Source of the DNA: Lachnospiraceae bacterium
GTDB lineage: Bacteria > Bacillota > Clostridia > Lachnospirales > Lachnospiraceae
Assembly (NCBI GenBank): GCA_910573755.1
Contig: CAJTBO010000005.1
Span: forward strand, 62,001-126,000
Direction: 5' to 3'
DNA length: 64,000 nucleotides
A model generated the notes under the pieces. It ran no database searches. It had not been told where the DNA came from and saw only the letters and a list, made by a program, of their open reading frames with translations. The position numbers were made by a program, and so were the translations under genes. Positions within the stretch are counted from its first letter, which is position 1. Each line of letters starts with the position of its first letter. Positions 7,595 through 16,613 of the stretch are shown piece by piece.

Positions 7595-9628
7595 ATGTGG
7601 AAGGATTATTCATCGGACTATATCAAACATAACCGCGCCGTCAGCTATTCCATCAGGGCGGCGTCCTTTATCTCGGCGCTGTTTCTCTCTTTTCTGTGCA
7701 ATCTGTTCTATAATTTCTGGCTGGACAGTGTGCAGGAGGGGGAGAAAGAGGTGCCGCATGTTCTGGCTGCTTTTTATCTGATCGTTTTGCTGCTTGTATG
7801 TGTTTCCCTGATTCTGGTGATACACAATTCTTTCGCGGTATCCATGCAGAACAGAATCCATCAGTTCGGTATTTTTTCCAGTATCGGCGCAACCCCCGGA
7901 CAGATCAGAACCTGTCTGCTGCAGGAGGCCTTTATGGTATCACTTTTTCCCGTTCTGGCAGGTATTCTGACGGGAGTTCTGTTTGGTTTCGGGACAGTCC
8001 GGGCAATGGGGGCTTTTGCGGAAAATCTGGCAGGCGGGCGCAGGATGGAATTCAGCATGCATCCGGCGATTCTTGCGGTGTCCCTTGCCGTATCTTTATT
8101 GACGGTGTTGATCTCCGCCTTTATTCCGGCGCGAAAGCTGGGAAAAATGACGCCTCTTGAGGCAGTCAGAGGTTCAGGTGAACTGCAGCCTGATAAAAAG
8201 AGGCGTTTTTCTCTGGCGGGAGCATGGTTCGGGATAGAAGGGGAACTGTCGGGCAATGCATTGCGGGCGCAGAAAAAGGCGCTGCGCACCACAACGCTTT
8301 CCCTTACGTTTGCCTTTTCCGGATTTATGCTGATGCAGTGCTTTTTCGCCATTTCCACGATCAGTACAAAACACACCTATTTTGAGGCATATCAGGATGC
8401 ATGGGATGTTATGGTAACTGTGGAGGATACAAGGATAGAGGATTTTGAGATAGCAGAGGAAATCCGGAGGATACAGGGATTGGAGAGTGCTGTTATCTAT
8501 CAGAAGGCGGAGGCGGAAAGCCTTATTCCGATAGATCAGATCAGTTCCGAATTACAGGAAAAGGGCGGTCTTGAGGCACTGGCCGGCATTTATCCGGCTG
8601 TCGGAGAAGATGTTTATCAGATAAAAACATCTCTTGTGGTACTGGATGATGAAAGTTTTGCGGAGTATTGTGATACTGTCGGTATCAGGGCACAGATGGA
8701 CGGAGTGATCGTGTATAACCGGATATGGGACAGTATTGACAGTAATTTTCGATATCCGGAATATCTTCCTTATATAAAGGAGGATACGGAGAAAATCGCG
8801 CTGGTAAAAGCAATGCCGCAGGGGGTGAGGACGGAAGAAAGAGTGGAAGAGCCAACAGAAGAAACAAGCGGAATGACAGTGGAGCGAATGGTGGAGATAC
8901 CGGTACTTGCCTGCAGTGAAATACCTCCCGTTCTCCGGGAAGAGTATGAAGATTATGCGCTGGTACAGTTTATGCCGTTGTCCTTATGGAAAGCGCCGGC
9001 GGAAATGACAAAGGGATCGGGGGAAGGGGCTGGTATCCGGGCGCTTGCTGAAGAGTCGGAGGCGGACCTCTATATCCGCGCGATCGCCGGGGAGAGAAAC
9101 TCTGCGGAAGCGCTGGATGTACTGGAAAAAAATATGATGGGAAGCATCGGTAAAGGTTATGAGGCGGAGAGCGAAAACCGCATACAGGAAAAAAAGGATA
9201 ACGATACAATGATATGGGGCTATAAAATGATACTGGGAGGACTTTGCGCGCTGTTCGCCCTGATCGGTATCGCCGGTATGTTTGCCAACACATTGGGATT
9301 TCTGCATCAGAGGAAAAGAGAGTTTGCCCGCTATATGTCTGTGGGCTTAACGCCGGAAGGGATACGGAAAATATTCTGTATAGAGGCTGCGGCTCTTGTC
9401 GGCCGTCCGCTGTTGTTTGCGCTGGCTGCTGCGATAGCGGCATCCGCCTGTATGATAAAGATGAGTTTTCTTGATCCGATGGAATTTATCAGGGAAGCGC
9501 CGGCAGGCCCGATCGCTGCGTTTGTCCTGATCGTTGTCGGGTTTACCGCACTGGCATATTATCTGGGGGGGAGAAAGATCCTTCGGATCGATCTGGCAGG
9601 GGCGCTGCGGGATGATGTTCTTTTATAG
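7595..9628 (+). CDS. FtsX-like ABC transporter permease with large external domain
   Basis: A 677-residue permease. Four predicted membrane helices lie in the first 190 residues (the first FtsX region, with 'NRIHQFGIFSSIGATPGQIR', the typical FtsX coupling segment). A fifth is near 210-235, followed by an external domain of about 300 residues (235-540), and three more at the C-terminus (second FtsX region, 'QRKREFARYMSVGLTPEGIR'). The acidic external domain ('EERVEEPTEETSGMTVERM') is likely the substrate or sensor-binding part. It forms a unit with the preceding ATPase gene. Its position behind a kinase without a sensor domain suggests that the transporter helps sensing, as in Bce systems. 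No function beyond this can be read from the sequence. Confidence 0.88.
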   Translation: MWKDYSSDYIKHNRAVSYSIRAASFISALFLSFLCNLFYNFWLDSVQEGEKEVPHVLAAFYLIVLLLVCVSLILVIHNSFAVSMQNRIHQFGIFSSIGATPGQIRTCLLQEAFMVSLFPVLAGILTGVLFGFGTVRAMGAFAENLAGGRRMEFSMHPAILAVSLAVSLLTVLISAFIPARKLGKMTPLEAVRGSGELQPDKKRRFSLAGAWFGIEGELSGNALRAQKKALRTTTLSLTFAFSGFMLMQCFFAISTISTKHTYFEAYQDAWDVMVTVEDTRIEDFEIAEEIRRIQGLESAVIYQKAEAESLIPIDQISSELQEKGGLEALAGIYPAVGEDVYQIKTSLVVLDDESFAEYCDTVGIRAQMDGVIVYNRIWDSIDSNFRYPEYLPYIKEDTEKIALVKAMPQGVRTEERVEEPTEETSGMTVERMVEIPVLACSEIPPVLREEYEDYALVQFMPLSLWKAPAEMTKGSGEGAGIRALAEESEADLYIRAIAGERNSAEALDVLEKNMMGSIGKGYEAESENRIQEKKDNDTMIWGYKMILGGLCALFALIGIAGMFANTLGFLHQRKREFARYMSVGLTPEGIRKIFCIEAAALVGRPLLFALAAAIAASACMIKMSFLDPMEFIREAPAGPIAAFVLIVVGFTALAYYLGGRKILRIDLAGALRDDVLL

Positions 9629-9760
9629 GGCTCTGGTCGTGCGGTAAACAGGCTGATGCGGATAAGAGTGTGATAATATGGATTTATTTATATAAGAGCG
9701 GGATATATCATGGTATTCCTGACAAAATGTCAAATTTCTGATAAAAATTGAAATTTCCTA

Positions 9761-9788
9761 TTGCCAAACAGAAAAAAACGGCTATAAT
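9761..9788 (+). promoter_or_regulatory. Promoter of the amino-acid importer operon
   Basis: TTGCCA (9761-9766), a 16-base spacer and TATAAT (9783-9788), about 115 bases before the substrate-binding protein gene. The 5' part of this gap (9629-9750) is AT-rich with no recognisable gene. Confidence 0.75.
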
Positions 9789-9903
9789 GGATAAAGGTAT
9801 AAAAAACTAATATTTATACATAAAAATGCATAAAACCGGAAAGGAAAAGAGAAATGATTTCCGGAACAGGTATCAGATGCATTTGGCAGAAGGAGGAATT
9901 ATT

Positions 9904-10866
9904 ATGAAAAAGAAAGTATTGGCAGTACTGATGGCAGCAGCCATGGCAGCGGGCCTTGTGGCTTGCGGCAACTCTGACGCGGCAGGCGAAACGGCAGAAC
10001 CCGCGGCAGAGACGGAAGAAGAAGCGGCAGAGACGGAAGAAGCGGCAGATGAGAGCGAAGCTCCCGCGGATGGAGAGGCAGAGGCTCCCGCAGAAGAAGC
10101 GGCAGAACTGAGCACGGTAACAGAGGGTGTGCTTACGGTAGCGACCAGTCCGGACTTTGCGCCTTATGAGTTTTATGCCATCGGGGAAGACGGGAACCCG
10201 ACGCTGGCAGGATTTGATATGGCTCTGGCGCAGTATGTAGCAGATTACATGGGACTGGAACTGGAAGTGGTTCCGATGGATTTTGACGGTGTGTTAAGTG
10301 AATTACAGATGAAGAACGTTGACCTCGGCATGGCAGGACTTTCTCCCGACCCGGCGCGTGAGGATGCTATGGACTTTTCCGACATTTATTATCTGGGCGG
10401 ACAGTCTCTTGTGACGGTAAAGGCAAATGCGGATACATTAAACAGCTTTGAAGCATGCAATCAGCCGGATGTCTCCGTAGGCGCGCAGATCGGCTCCATT
10501 CAGATGGATCTTGCAAACGAGTTCTCCGCGGATGCGGATATCGTTGCGCTTCCGAAGGTGACGGATATTATCAGCGAACTGTTGGGCGGAAAGCTGGATG
10601 CGGCTTATATCGAGACTGCCGTGGCGGAAAGTTATCAGAAGAACTATCCCGATCTGGAGATCGTACTGGATGTGCCCTATGAGGTGGAAGGTTCTTCCAT
10701 CGGCGTGAGCAAAGGCAATGCAGCGCTCCTTGCAGCCGTAAACGAAGCGATTGCGGCAGCTCTGGAGGACGGTTCCATAGATAAGTTCGTAGCGGAAGCA
10801 AATGAACTTGCAGCCGGTGAAAAATATGAAGGCTTGCTGGATGAAGAGGGAAATGTACAGGAATAA
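9904..10866 (+). CDS. Amino-acid ABC transporter substrate-binding lipoprotein
   Basis: The extracellular binding protein of a polar amino-acid importer (SBP_bac_3 family). From the ATG at 9904, which follows AGAAGGAGG, it has a lipoprotein signal peptide ending in the lipobox 'LVAC' (Cys at about 21). An acidic, low-complexity Ala/Glu linker (about 27-72) then tethers the domain to the membrane. The binding domain opens with 'GVLTVATSPDFAPYEFYA' and contains 'AGFDMALAQYVADYMGLELE', 'GAQIGSIQ' and 'DAAYIETAVAESY'. The frame is open upstream to 9826, but only 9904 gives a signal peptide at the N-terminus. Permease and ATPase genes follow. The ligand class is inferred from the family, not from specific residues. 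Confidence 0.92.
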   Translation: MKKKVLAVLMAAAMAAGLVACGNSDAAGETAEPAAETEEEAAETEEAADESEAPADGEAEAPAEEAAELSTVTEGVLTVATSPDFAPYEFYAIGEDGNPTLAGFDMALAQYVADYMGLELEVVPMDFDGVLSELQMKNVDLGMAGLSPDPAREDAMDFSDIYYLGGQSLVTVKANADTLNSFEACNQPDVSVGAQIGSIQMDLANEFSADADIVALPKVTDIISELLGGKLDAAYIETAVAESYQKNYPDLEIVLDVPYEVEGSSIGVSKGNAALLAAVNEAIAAALEDGSIDKFVAEANELAAGEKYEGLLDEEGNVQE

Positions 10867-10923
10867 AGCACAATCTGTATAAGTAAATCGTGAAGATTCC
10901 CGTTCTGGTGAGAAATGATATGC

Positions 10924-10957
10924 GGAAAGTCCCCTTCGGAAACGGAGAGGGCTTTCC
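10924..10957 (+). terminator. Intercistronic hairpin between binding protein and permease genes
   Basis: GGAAAGTCCCCT (10924-10935) pairs with AGAGGGCTTTCC (10946-10957) over 11 of 12 positions. There is no T-run, so it is more likely a partial attenuator or an mRNA-stabilising 3' end that lets the binding protein exceed the membrane components. Confidence 0.55.
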
Positions 10958-10966
10958 TTCGGCATT

Positions 10967-11003
10967 GGCATAAGACTGCTCGCGCAGCGTGCAGGCGTTG
11001 GTT
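10967..11003 (+). repeat. Dispersed hairpin element, copy 1
   Basis: GGCATAAG at the left end and GGCGTTGGTT at the right end frame a GC-rich arm, GCTCGC-GCA-GCGTGC. The same ends occur at 43164-43200 and 44438-44463, and a divergent form at 35477-35507. It lies between two genes of the amino-acid importer. Confidence 0.7.
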
Positions 11004-11069
11004 CGGCACAGTTTACGGAACGGGACATGTTTTATTTATCGGAAGAAAGAGAAGGGAAAGGAATATCTT

Positions 11070-11855
11070 ATGGACCAATTATTTAAGCTGTCTAATTTTT
11101 CAAAGATAGCGCCTTATGCACAGCTGTTCAGGCAGGGACTTCTGGTTACCGTTTTGTTATCCTTATTTACGGTGGTCATCGGTTTCTGTCTCGCTTTGAT
11201 TTTGGCGCTGATGCGTATGTCCAATTTCAGGCCGCTGCGCTTTTTGGGGATTGATAAGGACGGACACCAGAGAGAGGGCGGCGCTCTTCTGGCAATCAGC
11301 AAATTTAACCCGCTGGATTTTCTGGCGACAGCCTATGTGGAGATCCTGCGTTCCACGCCTGTCATTGTACAGATTTTCATCATTTATTTCGGAGTGTTCA
11401 GTATGATAGAACTTCCGAACTTTCAGTTGTTTGGTTTTATCAAATTCAACAGATTTTTTCCGGGCGTCGTGGCGCTGGGCATGAACTCAGGCGCGTATCT
11501 GTGTGAGATCATCCGTGCCGGTATCCAGTCCATAGACGGCGGGCAGACCGAGGCGGCAAGGTCCCTCGGGTTATCCCAGACACAGAACCTGCGCCATATC
11601 ATTCTGCCGCAGGCGCTGAAAAACATCCTGCCTGCGATCGCGAATGAATTTGTTGTGATTATCAAGGAATCAGCTATTACATATACCATCGGTGTGCAGG
11701 ATATCATGTCTGCCGTCAATGCGGTAAAGGGAGCGACGTTTGTGATCATAGAGCCTTTGCTGGTGGCGACGGCGATCTATTTCTGTCTGTGCTTCCCGAC
11801 TTCCAAGCTGATCGCATACTTTGAAAGGAGGATGAGCCATGGCGACAAGAGATGA
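11070..11855 (+). CDS. Polar amino-acid ABC transporter permease (HisM/GlnP type)
   Basis: A membrane subunit of 261 residues from the ATG at 11070 (GGGAAAGGAA upstream). About five membrane helices are visible, and the EAA coupling motif '[20 protein letters not shown]' near residues 168-187 docks onto the ATPase. '[20 protein letters not shown]' is the family's typical segment. The frame is open upstream to 10989, but that part crosses the hairpin element and looks noncoding. There is only one permease gene, so the pore is probably a homodimer. The ATPase gene starts 17 bases before its stop. Confidence 0.92.
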   Translation: MDQLFKLSNFSKIAPYAQLFRQGLLVTVLLSLFTVVIGFCLALILALMRMSNFRPLRFLGIDKDGHQREGGALLAISKFNPLDFLATAYVEILRSTPVIVQIFIIYFGVFSMIELPNFQLFGFIKFNRFFPGVVALGMNSGAYLCEIIRAGIQSIDGGQTEAARSLGLSQTQNLRHIILPQALKNILPAIANEFVVIIKESAITYTIGVQDIMSAVNAVKGATFVIIEPLLVATAIYFCLCFPTSKLIAYFERRMSHGDKR

Positions 11856-12615
11856 TCTGATACAGGTAAGGGATCTGAAAAAGCATTATCACGGAGATAA
11901 GATCAGAGCCTTAGACGGTGTGAGCGTGGATATACAGTTCGGGGATGTGATGGTGGTGATCGGGCCTTCCGGTTCCGGTAAATCCACTTTTCTGCGGAGT
12001 CTGAATCTGCTGGAGGAGCCCACGGGCGGTTCGATCCTATTTGAAGGAATCGATATCACGAAAAAGAAATACAAGGATGAGAGCGGCAGGACGGTAAAGC
12101 TGAATATTGATGAACTGCGCCAGAAGATGGGGATGGTGTTCCAGCATTTTAATCTGTTTCCCCATATGACTATTCTGGAGAATATGACTCTTGCGCCGAT
12201 CAAGGTAAAGAAGATGAGCAAGGCGCAGGCGGAGGAGAAGGCGCTGGCGCTTCTTGACAGAGTCGGATTAAAGGAACGTGCCAACGATTATCCGATCCAG
12301 CTTTCAGGCGGACAAAAGCAACGTGTGGCGATCGTGCGCGCACTGGCGATGGAGCCGGATGTGATGCTCTTTGACGAGCCGACCTCGGCACTGGATCCGG
12401 AGATGGTGGGGGAAGTGCTGGATGTTATGAAAGGGCTGGCAAAAGAAGGGATGACCATGGTGGTGGTCACCCACGAGATGGGATTTGCGAGGGAAGTGGG
12501 AAACCGGGTGCTGTTTATGGCGGACGGCCTGCTTGTGGAACAGGGAAGCCCGGAGGATATCTTTGAGCATCCCAGGAGTCCGAGGCTGCGGGAATTCTTA
12601 TCGAAGGTGCTGTAG
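11839..12615 (+). CDS. Polar amino-acid ABC transporter ATP-binding protein (GlnQ type)
   Basis: A 258-residue ATPase that powers the importer encoded by the two preceding genes. Walker A is 'GPSGSGKST', the Q-loop is '[14 protein letters not shown]', the signature is '[17 protein letters not shown]', Walker B is '[14 protein letters not shown]' and the switch is 'VVVTHEM'. All are of the GlnQ/HisP subfamily. A short insert, '[18 protein letters not shown]' (about 73-90), is longer than in most GlnQ proteins. AAAGGAGG at 11823-11830 serves as its ribosome binding site inside the permease gene. A 10-bp palindrome without a T-run lies after the stop. Confidence 0.94.
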   Translation: MATRDDLIQVRDLKKHYHGDKIRALDGVSVDIQFGDVMVVIGPSGSGKSTFLRSLNLLEEPTGGSILFEGIDITKKKYKDESGRTVKLNIDELRQKMGMVFQHFNLFPHMTILENMTLAPIKVKKMSKAQAEEKALALLDRVGLKERANDYPIQLSGGQKQRVAIVRALAMEPDVMLFDEPTSALDPEMVGEVLDVMKGLAKEGMTMVVVTHEMGFAREVGNRVLFMADGLLVEQGSPEDIFEHPRSPRLREFLSKVL

Positions 12616-12658
12616 AGGCGGAACTACAGGAATATCTTGTTATTGACAGAGGGGACGA

Positions 12659-12680
12659 ATGGACATGCGGGCATGTCCAT
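12659..12680 (+). repeat. Perfect 10-bp palindrome
   Basis: ATGGACATGC and GCATGTCCAT are separated by two G. There is no T-run after it. It could be an mRNA 3'-end stabiliser or a protein binding site between the importer and the amidohydrolase genes. Confidence 0.5.
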
Positions 12681-12772
12681 TTGCCGGTTTAGATGAGTGA
12701 TGAATAAACGTTTTAAACTGTCAGATATTCTGACCGGGAAAAGCGGAAGTATGATAGGAAGGGGCAAGGATC

Positions 12773-14215
12773 ATGACGGCAGAAAAACAGGCGGCGATCG
12801 CCGCGATCGAACAAAAAAAGGAGACGATCATCCATGTGGCGGACAGCATCTGGGAATATGCGGAGCTGTCTTTGCAGGAGTATAAGTCCTGTGAACTGTA
12901 CTGCAAGGTGTTAAAAGAGGAAGGGTTTCAGGTGGAAAAAGGTATTTCCGGCATCGAAACCGCTTTTACGGCAAGCTTCGGCAGCGGCAGACCGGTGATC
13001 GGTATTCTGGCAGAGTATGATGCGCTTTCCGGGCTGTCCCAAAAGGCGGGCGCCGCGGAAAGAGAAGAGGTTATATGCGGCGGAAACGGGCACGGCTGCG
13101 GACATAACCTGCTGGGGGCAGGGGCTTTTGCGGCGGCGCTCGGTATCAGGGCCTATCTGGAAAAGGCGGATATTTCGGGAACCGTTATATTATATGGCTG
13201 TCCGGGAGAGGAAGGCGGCGCGGCAAAAGCCTTTATGGCGCGGGACGGCGTCTTTAAAAAACTGGATGCGGCGCTCACCTGGCATCCGGAGGATGTGAAT
13301 GAAGTGACCACGGGCTCCTCCAATTCCTGTATTCAGGTGCAGTATAAGTTTACGGGCCTTGCTTCCCATGCGGCAGGGGCGCCGGAAAAGGGCAGGAGCG
13401 CGCTGGATGCAGTGGAGCTGATGAATATCGGCGTGCAGTTTTTGCGGGAGCACATGAGCGATAAGGCGAGGGTGCATTACGCGATTACGGATGCCGGCGG
13501 CTGCAGCGCCAATGTGGTACAGCCGAAGGCCAGCGTGCTTTATATGGTGCGCTCCAACCATGTGGCGGAGGCGGTGGAACTGCAGGCGCGGGTGGATAAG
13601 ATAGCGGAAGGCGCGGCATTGATGACGGAGACAACTTTCGAGAGAAAGTTTATTGACGGCTGTGCGGATACGGTCTGCAATCATGTACTGGAAAAGATGC
13701 TCTATGATAATTTCAGGGAACTGGGCGTCCCTGAATATACAGAGGAAGAAAATGATTATGCGGATAAGCTTGCGGCGAGTTATGATACGCAGAATTACCG
13801 CCCCGGCGTGGCGGCAAAATATGACGGAGACGCTGCGGAACAGGTGGAAGAGTTGCAGAAAAAATACGGCCATGCCATGAACGCTTTTCTGGCGCCGCTC
13901 TATACGGGGGAAGCTTTTGAACCAGGCTCCACGGATGTGGGGGATGTGAGCTGGCTGACGCCCACGGCGCAGATCCATGTGGCGGCCTGGCCTAACGGCT
14001 GCCCGGGACACAGCTGGCAGGTTGTTTCATGTAACAGAACCAGAATCGGACATAAGGCAGCGCTGCAGGCAGGCAAAGTGCTGGCTGCAGGTGCTATTGA
14101 TCTGTTTCAAAATCCGGATCTGCTGAGGGAAGCAAGAGAGGAATTTGAAAAACGGACAAAGGAAGGTTTCAGCTGTCCGATTCCGGAGGGAGCTCTGCCG
14201 GTGATTCCGGATTAA
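12773..14215 (+). CDS. M20-family amidohydrolase (AbgB-like)
   Basis: A 480-residue zinc-type amidohydrolase that probably releases an amino acid from an N-acyl or p-aminobenzoyl-glutamate-type conjugate. Metal ligands are visible in 'CGGNGHGCGHNLLGAG' (about 102-117) and in the 'YGCPGEEGG' region with the catalytic glutamate pair; His in 'ALTWHPED' and 'LASHAAGAP' belongs to the dimerisation lid. 'STDVGDVSWLTPTAQIHVA' near 385-405 matches the AbgB branch. GAAGGGGC precedes the ATG. Its position after a polar amino-acid importer suggests that both handle one peptide-like nutrient. The gene runs 47 bases into the convergent XRE gene. It is cytosolic, as no signal peptide is seen. Substrate specificity is inference. 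Confidence 0.87.
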   Translation: MTAEKQAAIAAIEQKKETIIHVADSIWEYAELSLQEYKSCELYCKVLKEEGFQVEKGISGIETAFTASFGSGRPVIGILAEYDALSGLSQKAGAAEREEVICGGNGHGCGHNLLGAGAFAAALGIRAYLEKADISGTVILYGCPGEEGGAAKAFMARDGVFKKLDAALTWHPEDVNEVTTGSSNSCIQVQYKFTGLASHAAGAPEKGRSALDAVELMNIGVQFLREHMSDKARVHYAITDAGGCSANVVQPKASVLYMVRSNHVAEAVELQARVDKIAEGAALMTETTFERKFIDGCADTVCNHVLEKMLYDNFRELGVPEYTEEENDYADKLAASYDTQNYRPGVAAKYDGDAAEQVEELQKKYGHAMNAFLAPLYTGEAFEPGSTDVGDVSWLTPTAQIHVAAWPNGCPGHSWQVVSCNRTRIGHKAALQAGKVLAAGAIDLFQNPDLLREAREEFEKRTKEGFSCPIPEGALPVIPD

Positions 14216-14564
14216 AATCAACCTGGTCTTTTAATTCCGAGAGATTTCCGCCTTTCAGAAAATGATAAAGAGTATATTGTTCTTCCGGCGACATTTCGCG
14301 GAGCACCTTCAACAGGTCTTTCAATAATTTGGAATCGCTGCCGCTGCCGGAAAAGAACTGCTCGGGAGTGATATCAAAATATTCGCAGATCTTATAGAGG
14401 GAACTGAGAGAAGGCAGTATATTTCCGGAAGAAATAGCCTGAATATAGCCTTTACTGAAACCGAGGTCCAGACTTAACTGATATTCGGAAACTTTATGTT
14501 CCATGCGCAGCTTTGTGATTCTTTCTGCGATAAATTTTGTATCTACGGGGCGCTTTTTCTCCAT
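14169..14564 (-). CDS. XRE-family transcriptional regulator
   Basis: A 131-residue protein whose N-terminal half (about 8-70) is a Cro/CI-type helix-turn-helix: 'FIAERITKLRMEHKVSEYQL' then 'SLDLGFSKGYIQAISSGNIL', with the tail 'ICEYFDITPEQFFS'. The C-terminal half is polar and ends 'ESPAELPPESDS'. On the minus strand AGGAGA lies before the ATG. Its 3' end overlaps the amidohydrolase 3' end by 47 bases, so the two transcripts are antisense to each other there. No operator was recognised. The target is unknown; such small regulators often control their own or nearby genes. Confidence 0.85.
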   Translation of the reverse strand: MEKKRPVDTKFIAERITKLRMEHKVSEYQLSLDLGFSKGYIQAISSGNILPSLSSLYKICEYFDITPEQFFSGSGSDSKLLKDLLKVLREMSPEEQYTLYHFLKGGNLSELKDQVDFNPESPAELPPESDS

Positions 14565-14635
14565 GTTGTATCTCCTGGTTATTTCGCTGAATATGATGGT
14601 TGTCTGTAATAGTTCGTGTTCGCGGCAAAAGCCGG

Positions 14636-15640
14636 TTAAATCGCCTTTTCAAAGTGCTGATAGTCTTTGCTGGAGCGCCAGCTGCCGCCCCAGGTAAAGC
14701 CATGTTCAAGGAAAAGCCGGTAAGCCAGATCTTCTTTGTCGATCTTATAGGCAAAGTCCTGTGTTCTGTCGGCATAGGGTTCGCTTCCGGCAGGAGTGAT
14801 GTTGACGGTGCCGTCTTTTTTGGTGGTGACATAAGGGTTATAAAACGGATTCAAATCAATGGCAAGGCCGTAGGCGTGGTTGGAGAGCTTACCCGAAGGG
14901 AGAGCTCTGTAATTGAAGCAGGAGGTGTTATTATCCTGCATGGACATTTCGTCATCCCCCTGATATTCGTCCACAAGACATATCCGCTCTATGGGATAGC
15001 CGGCCTCATACAGTTCACAGAAAATTTCGACCAGATCCTGTGCGATCGCTTTATGACAGATCAGTTCTCCGGTCTGTGACGCACCGTTAAAATCGTAATA
15101 CAGAACACTTACATAGCGGAGCATGTCATAGGAAACAGCGGCATTGCTGTCATCTTCGGGATAGGAAATACCGGTGATTTTTTCTTTTATCGCATCGTTT
15201 AAGGATTCGTAGTAAAAACCTTCCTGATAGGTTACTCTGTCTTCCATTATAATGTCCTCCTGGGGATAGCCGGTTTCCCGTTCCGGTTGATCTGTTGTAT
15301 TTCCCGGTGGATCAGGCAGGGAATCTTCCGTCTGGCCGGGGGAAGGTTCCGGCTGCGTTTCCTGATTTTGAGGCGAAACGGCAGAGCCGTCTCCGGGCAA
15401 AGAAGAGGAATCCGGCTGTGCGGTATCTTCCCCGGCGGAAAGATCATCCCCGGAAACAGCGGATTCTGGATCTTCGGCGGCCGCCAGCTCCTGTTTTTTT
15501 GCCAGATCTTCCAGAGTTTCCCCTGTGCCGAAGGCGCCGCATCTGGCTAAAACGGCACATACAACAGTCAGGGCAAGTAAGATGCCCATATTCCTATATA
15601 GTATTCTTTTCTGGTTTTTATTCAAAAAATTTTTATCCAT
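14636..15640 (-). CDS. Membrane-anchored M15 peptidase (VanY/DD-carboxypeptidase-like)
   Basis: A cell-wall peptidase of about 334 residues. A transmembrane anchor (about 15-35) is followed by a long Pro/Glu/Ser-rich spacer (about 50-140) and a C-terminal M15 domain. Zinc ligands are seen in 'LSNHAYGLAIDLNPFYNPYV' (His and Asp) and in the closing 'DYQHFEKAI' (His). This family cuts D-Ala-D-Ala or L-Ala-D-Glu bonds in peptidoglycan. The ATG at 15640 is used here; an ATG six codons upstream (15658) is possible, and neither has a clear ribosome binding site. It is divergent from the ECF operon, and the two promoter regions overlap. Confidence 0.85.
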   Translation of the reverse strand: MDKNFLNKNQKRILYRNMGILLALTVVCAVLARCGAFGTGETLEDLAKKQELAAAEDPESAVSGDDLSAGEDTAQPDSSSLPGDGSAVSPQNQETQPEPSPGQTEDSLPDPPGNTTDQPERETGYPQEDIIMEDRVTYQEGFYYESLNDAIKEKITGISYPEDDSNAAVSYDMLRYVSVLYYDFNGASQTGELICHKAIAQDLVEIFCELYEAGYPIERICLVDEYQGDDEMSMQDNNTSCFNYRALPSGKLSNHAYGLAIDLNPFYNPYVTTKKDGTVNITPAGSEPYADRTQDFAYKIDKEDLAYRLFLEHGFTWGGSWRSSKDYQHFEKAI

Positions 15641-15668
15641 AAAAGTATTGTACCACATTTTTCACGAC

Positions 15669-15697
15669 TTGTAATCAGAAATGATATCCTGTATAAT
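15669..15697 (+). promoter_or_regulatory. Promoter of the ECF transporter operon
   Basis: TTGTAA (15669-15674), a 17-base spacer and TATAAT (15692-15697), about 50 bases before ecfA1. It sits in the divergent gap with the M15 peptidase gene. Confidence 0.75.
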
Positions 15698-15749
15698 CAA
15701 TGAGGTAAAAACAGCGGAAACAACACAAAACAGGTTGGAATAATTGCCC

Positions 15750-16613
15750 ATGAAAATCGTTAAGACGAAAGATCTTGTTTTTGAATATATCAGGCGTGAT
15801 GAAGAAGGAAATGTCGAGGGGATCACAACGGCTCTCGATCATGTTGATCTGGAGGTGAATCCCGGAGATTTTATTGCCATTTTGGGGCACAACGGCTCAG
15901 GAAAATCCACGCTGGCGAAACATTTTAACGCTATTTTAATGCCCACGGAGGGCACGGTCCGGGTGGATGGCATGGATACCGGGGAGCAGGAAAAGGTCTG
16001 GGATATCCGGCAGAGGGCCGGGATGGTGTTCCAGAACCCGGATAACCAGATCATCGGCCAGGTGGTGGAAGAGGATGTGGGTTTCGGACCGGAAAATATG
16101 GGGGTACCCACGAAGGAGATCTGGGAAAGAGTGGAGGAGAGCCTGCGTGCGGTAGGAATGTATGAGTATCGGAAGTATGCGCCGAACAAGCTTTCCGGCG
16201 GTCAGAAGCAGCGGGTTTCCATTGCCGGGGTGCTGGCGATGCATCCGAAGTGTATCGTGCTGGATGAGCCCACTGCGATGCTGGATCCTGGGGGACGCAG
16301 GGAAGTGATCCGTGCGGTGCGTGCGCTGAACGATGTGGAGAAGGTGACGGTCATTCTGATCACACATTATATGGAAGAGATCATTCATGCGGATAAGGTG
16401 TTTGTGATGGACGGCGGAAAGATCGCCATGCAGGGTACGCCCCGGGAGATCTTTTCCCGGGTGGAAAAATTGAAGGAACTCAGACTGGACGTGCCGAAGG
16501 TAACGCTTCTGGCACATGAACTGAAAAAAGAAGGGGTGCCGCTGCCGGATGGAATCCTGACGGTAAAAGAGTTTGTGGAGGCGCTGGATAGACTGCGGAG
16601 CGGGAGAAGATAG
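15750..16613 (+). CDS. ecfA1: ECF transporter ATPase A1
   Basis: One of two ATPases of the energy-coupling factor module shared by vitamin and metal-ion S components. It has Walker A 'GHNGSGKST', the Q-loop '[20 protein letters not shown]' (the NPDNQ form is diagnostic of EcfA), the signature '[13 protein letters not shown]', Walker B '[13 protein letters not shown]' and the switch 'LITHYME'. The start is ambiguous: TTG at 15744 is 6 bases and ATG at 15750 is 12 bases after GGTTGGA. I list the ATG. The next ATPase gene begins on the base after its stop. No S-component gene is in the window. Confidence 0.95.
   Translation: MKIVKTKDLVFEYIRRDEEGNVEGITTALDHVDLEVNPGDFIAILGHNGSGKSTLAKHFNAILMPTEGTVRVDGMDTGEQEKVWDIRQRAGMVFQNPDNQIIGQVVEEDVGFGPENMGVPTKEIWERVEESLRAVGMYEYRKYAPNKLSGGQKQRVSIAGVLAMHPKCIVLDEPTAMLDPGGRREVIRAVRALNDVEKVTVILITHYMEEIIHADKVFVMDGGKIAMQGTPREIFSRVEKLKELRLDVPKVTLLAHELKKEGVPLPDGILTVKEFVEALDRLRSGRR

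Noticed and set aside
10967-11003. Interpretation of the GGCATAAG/GCGTTGGTT elements as integron attC sites
   Set aside because: The ends do not form the complementary core pair of attC, no integrase is present, and the elements are not arranged with cassettes.
15648-15674. A minus-strand promoter TTACAA/TACAAT for the M15 peptidase gene
   Set aside because: The spacer is only 15 bases and transcription would start at or inside the start codon.
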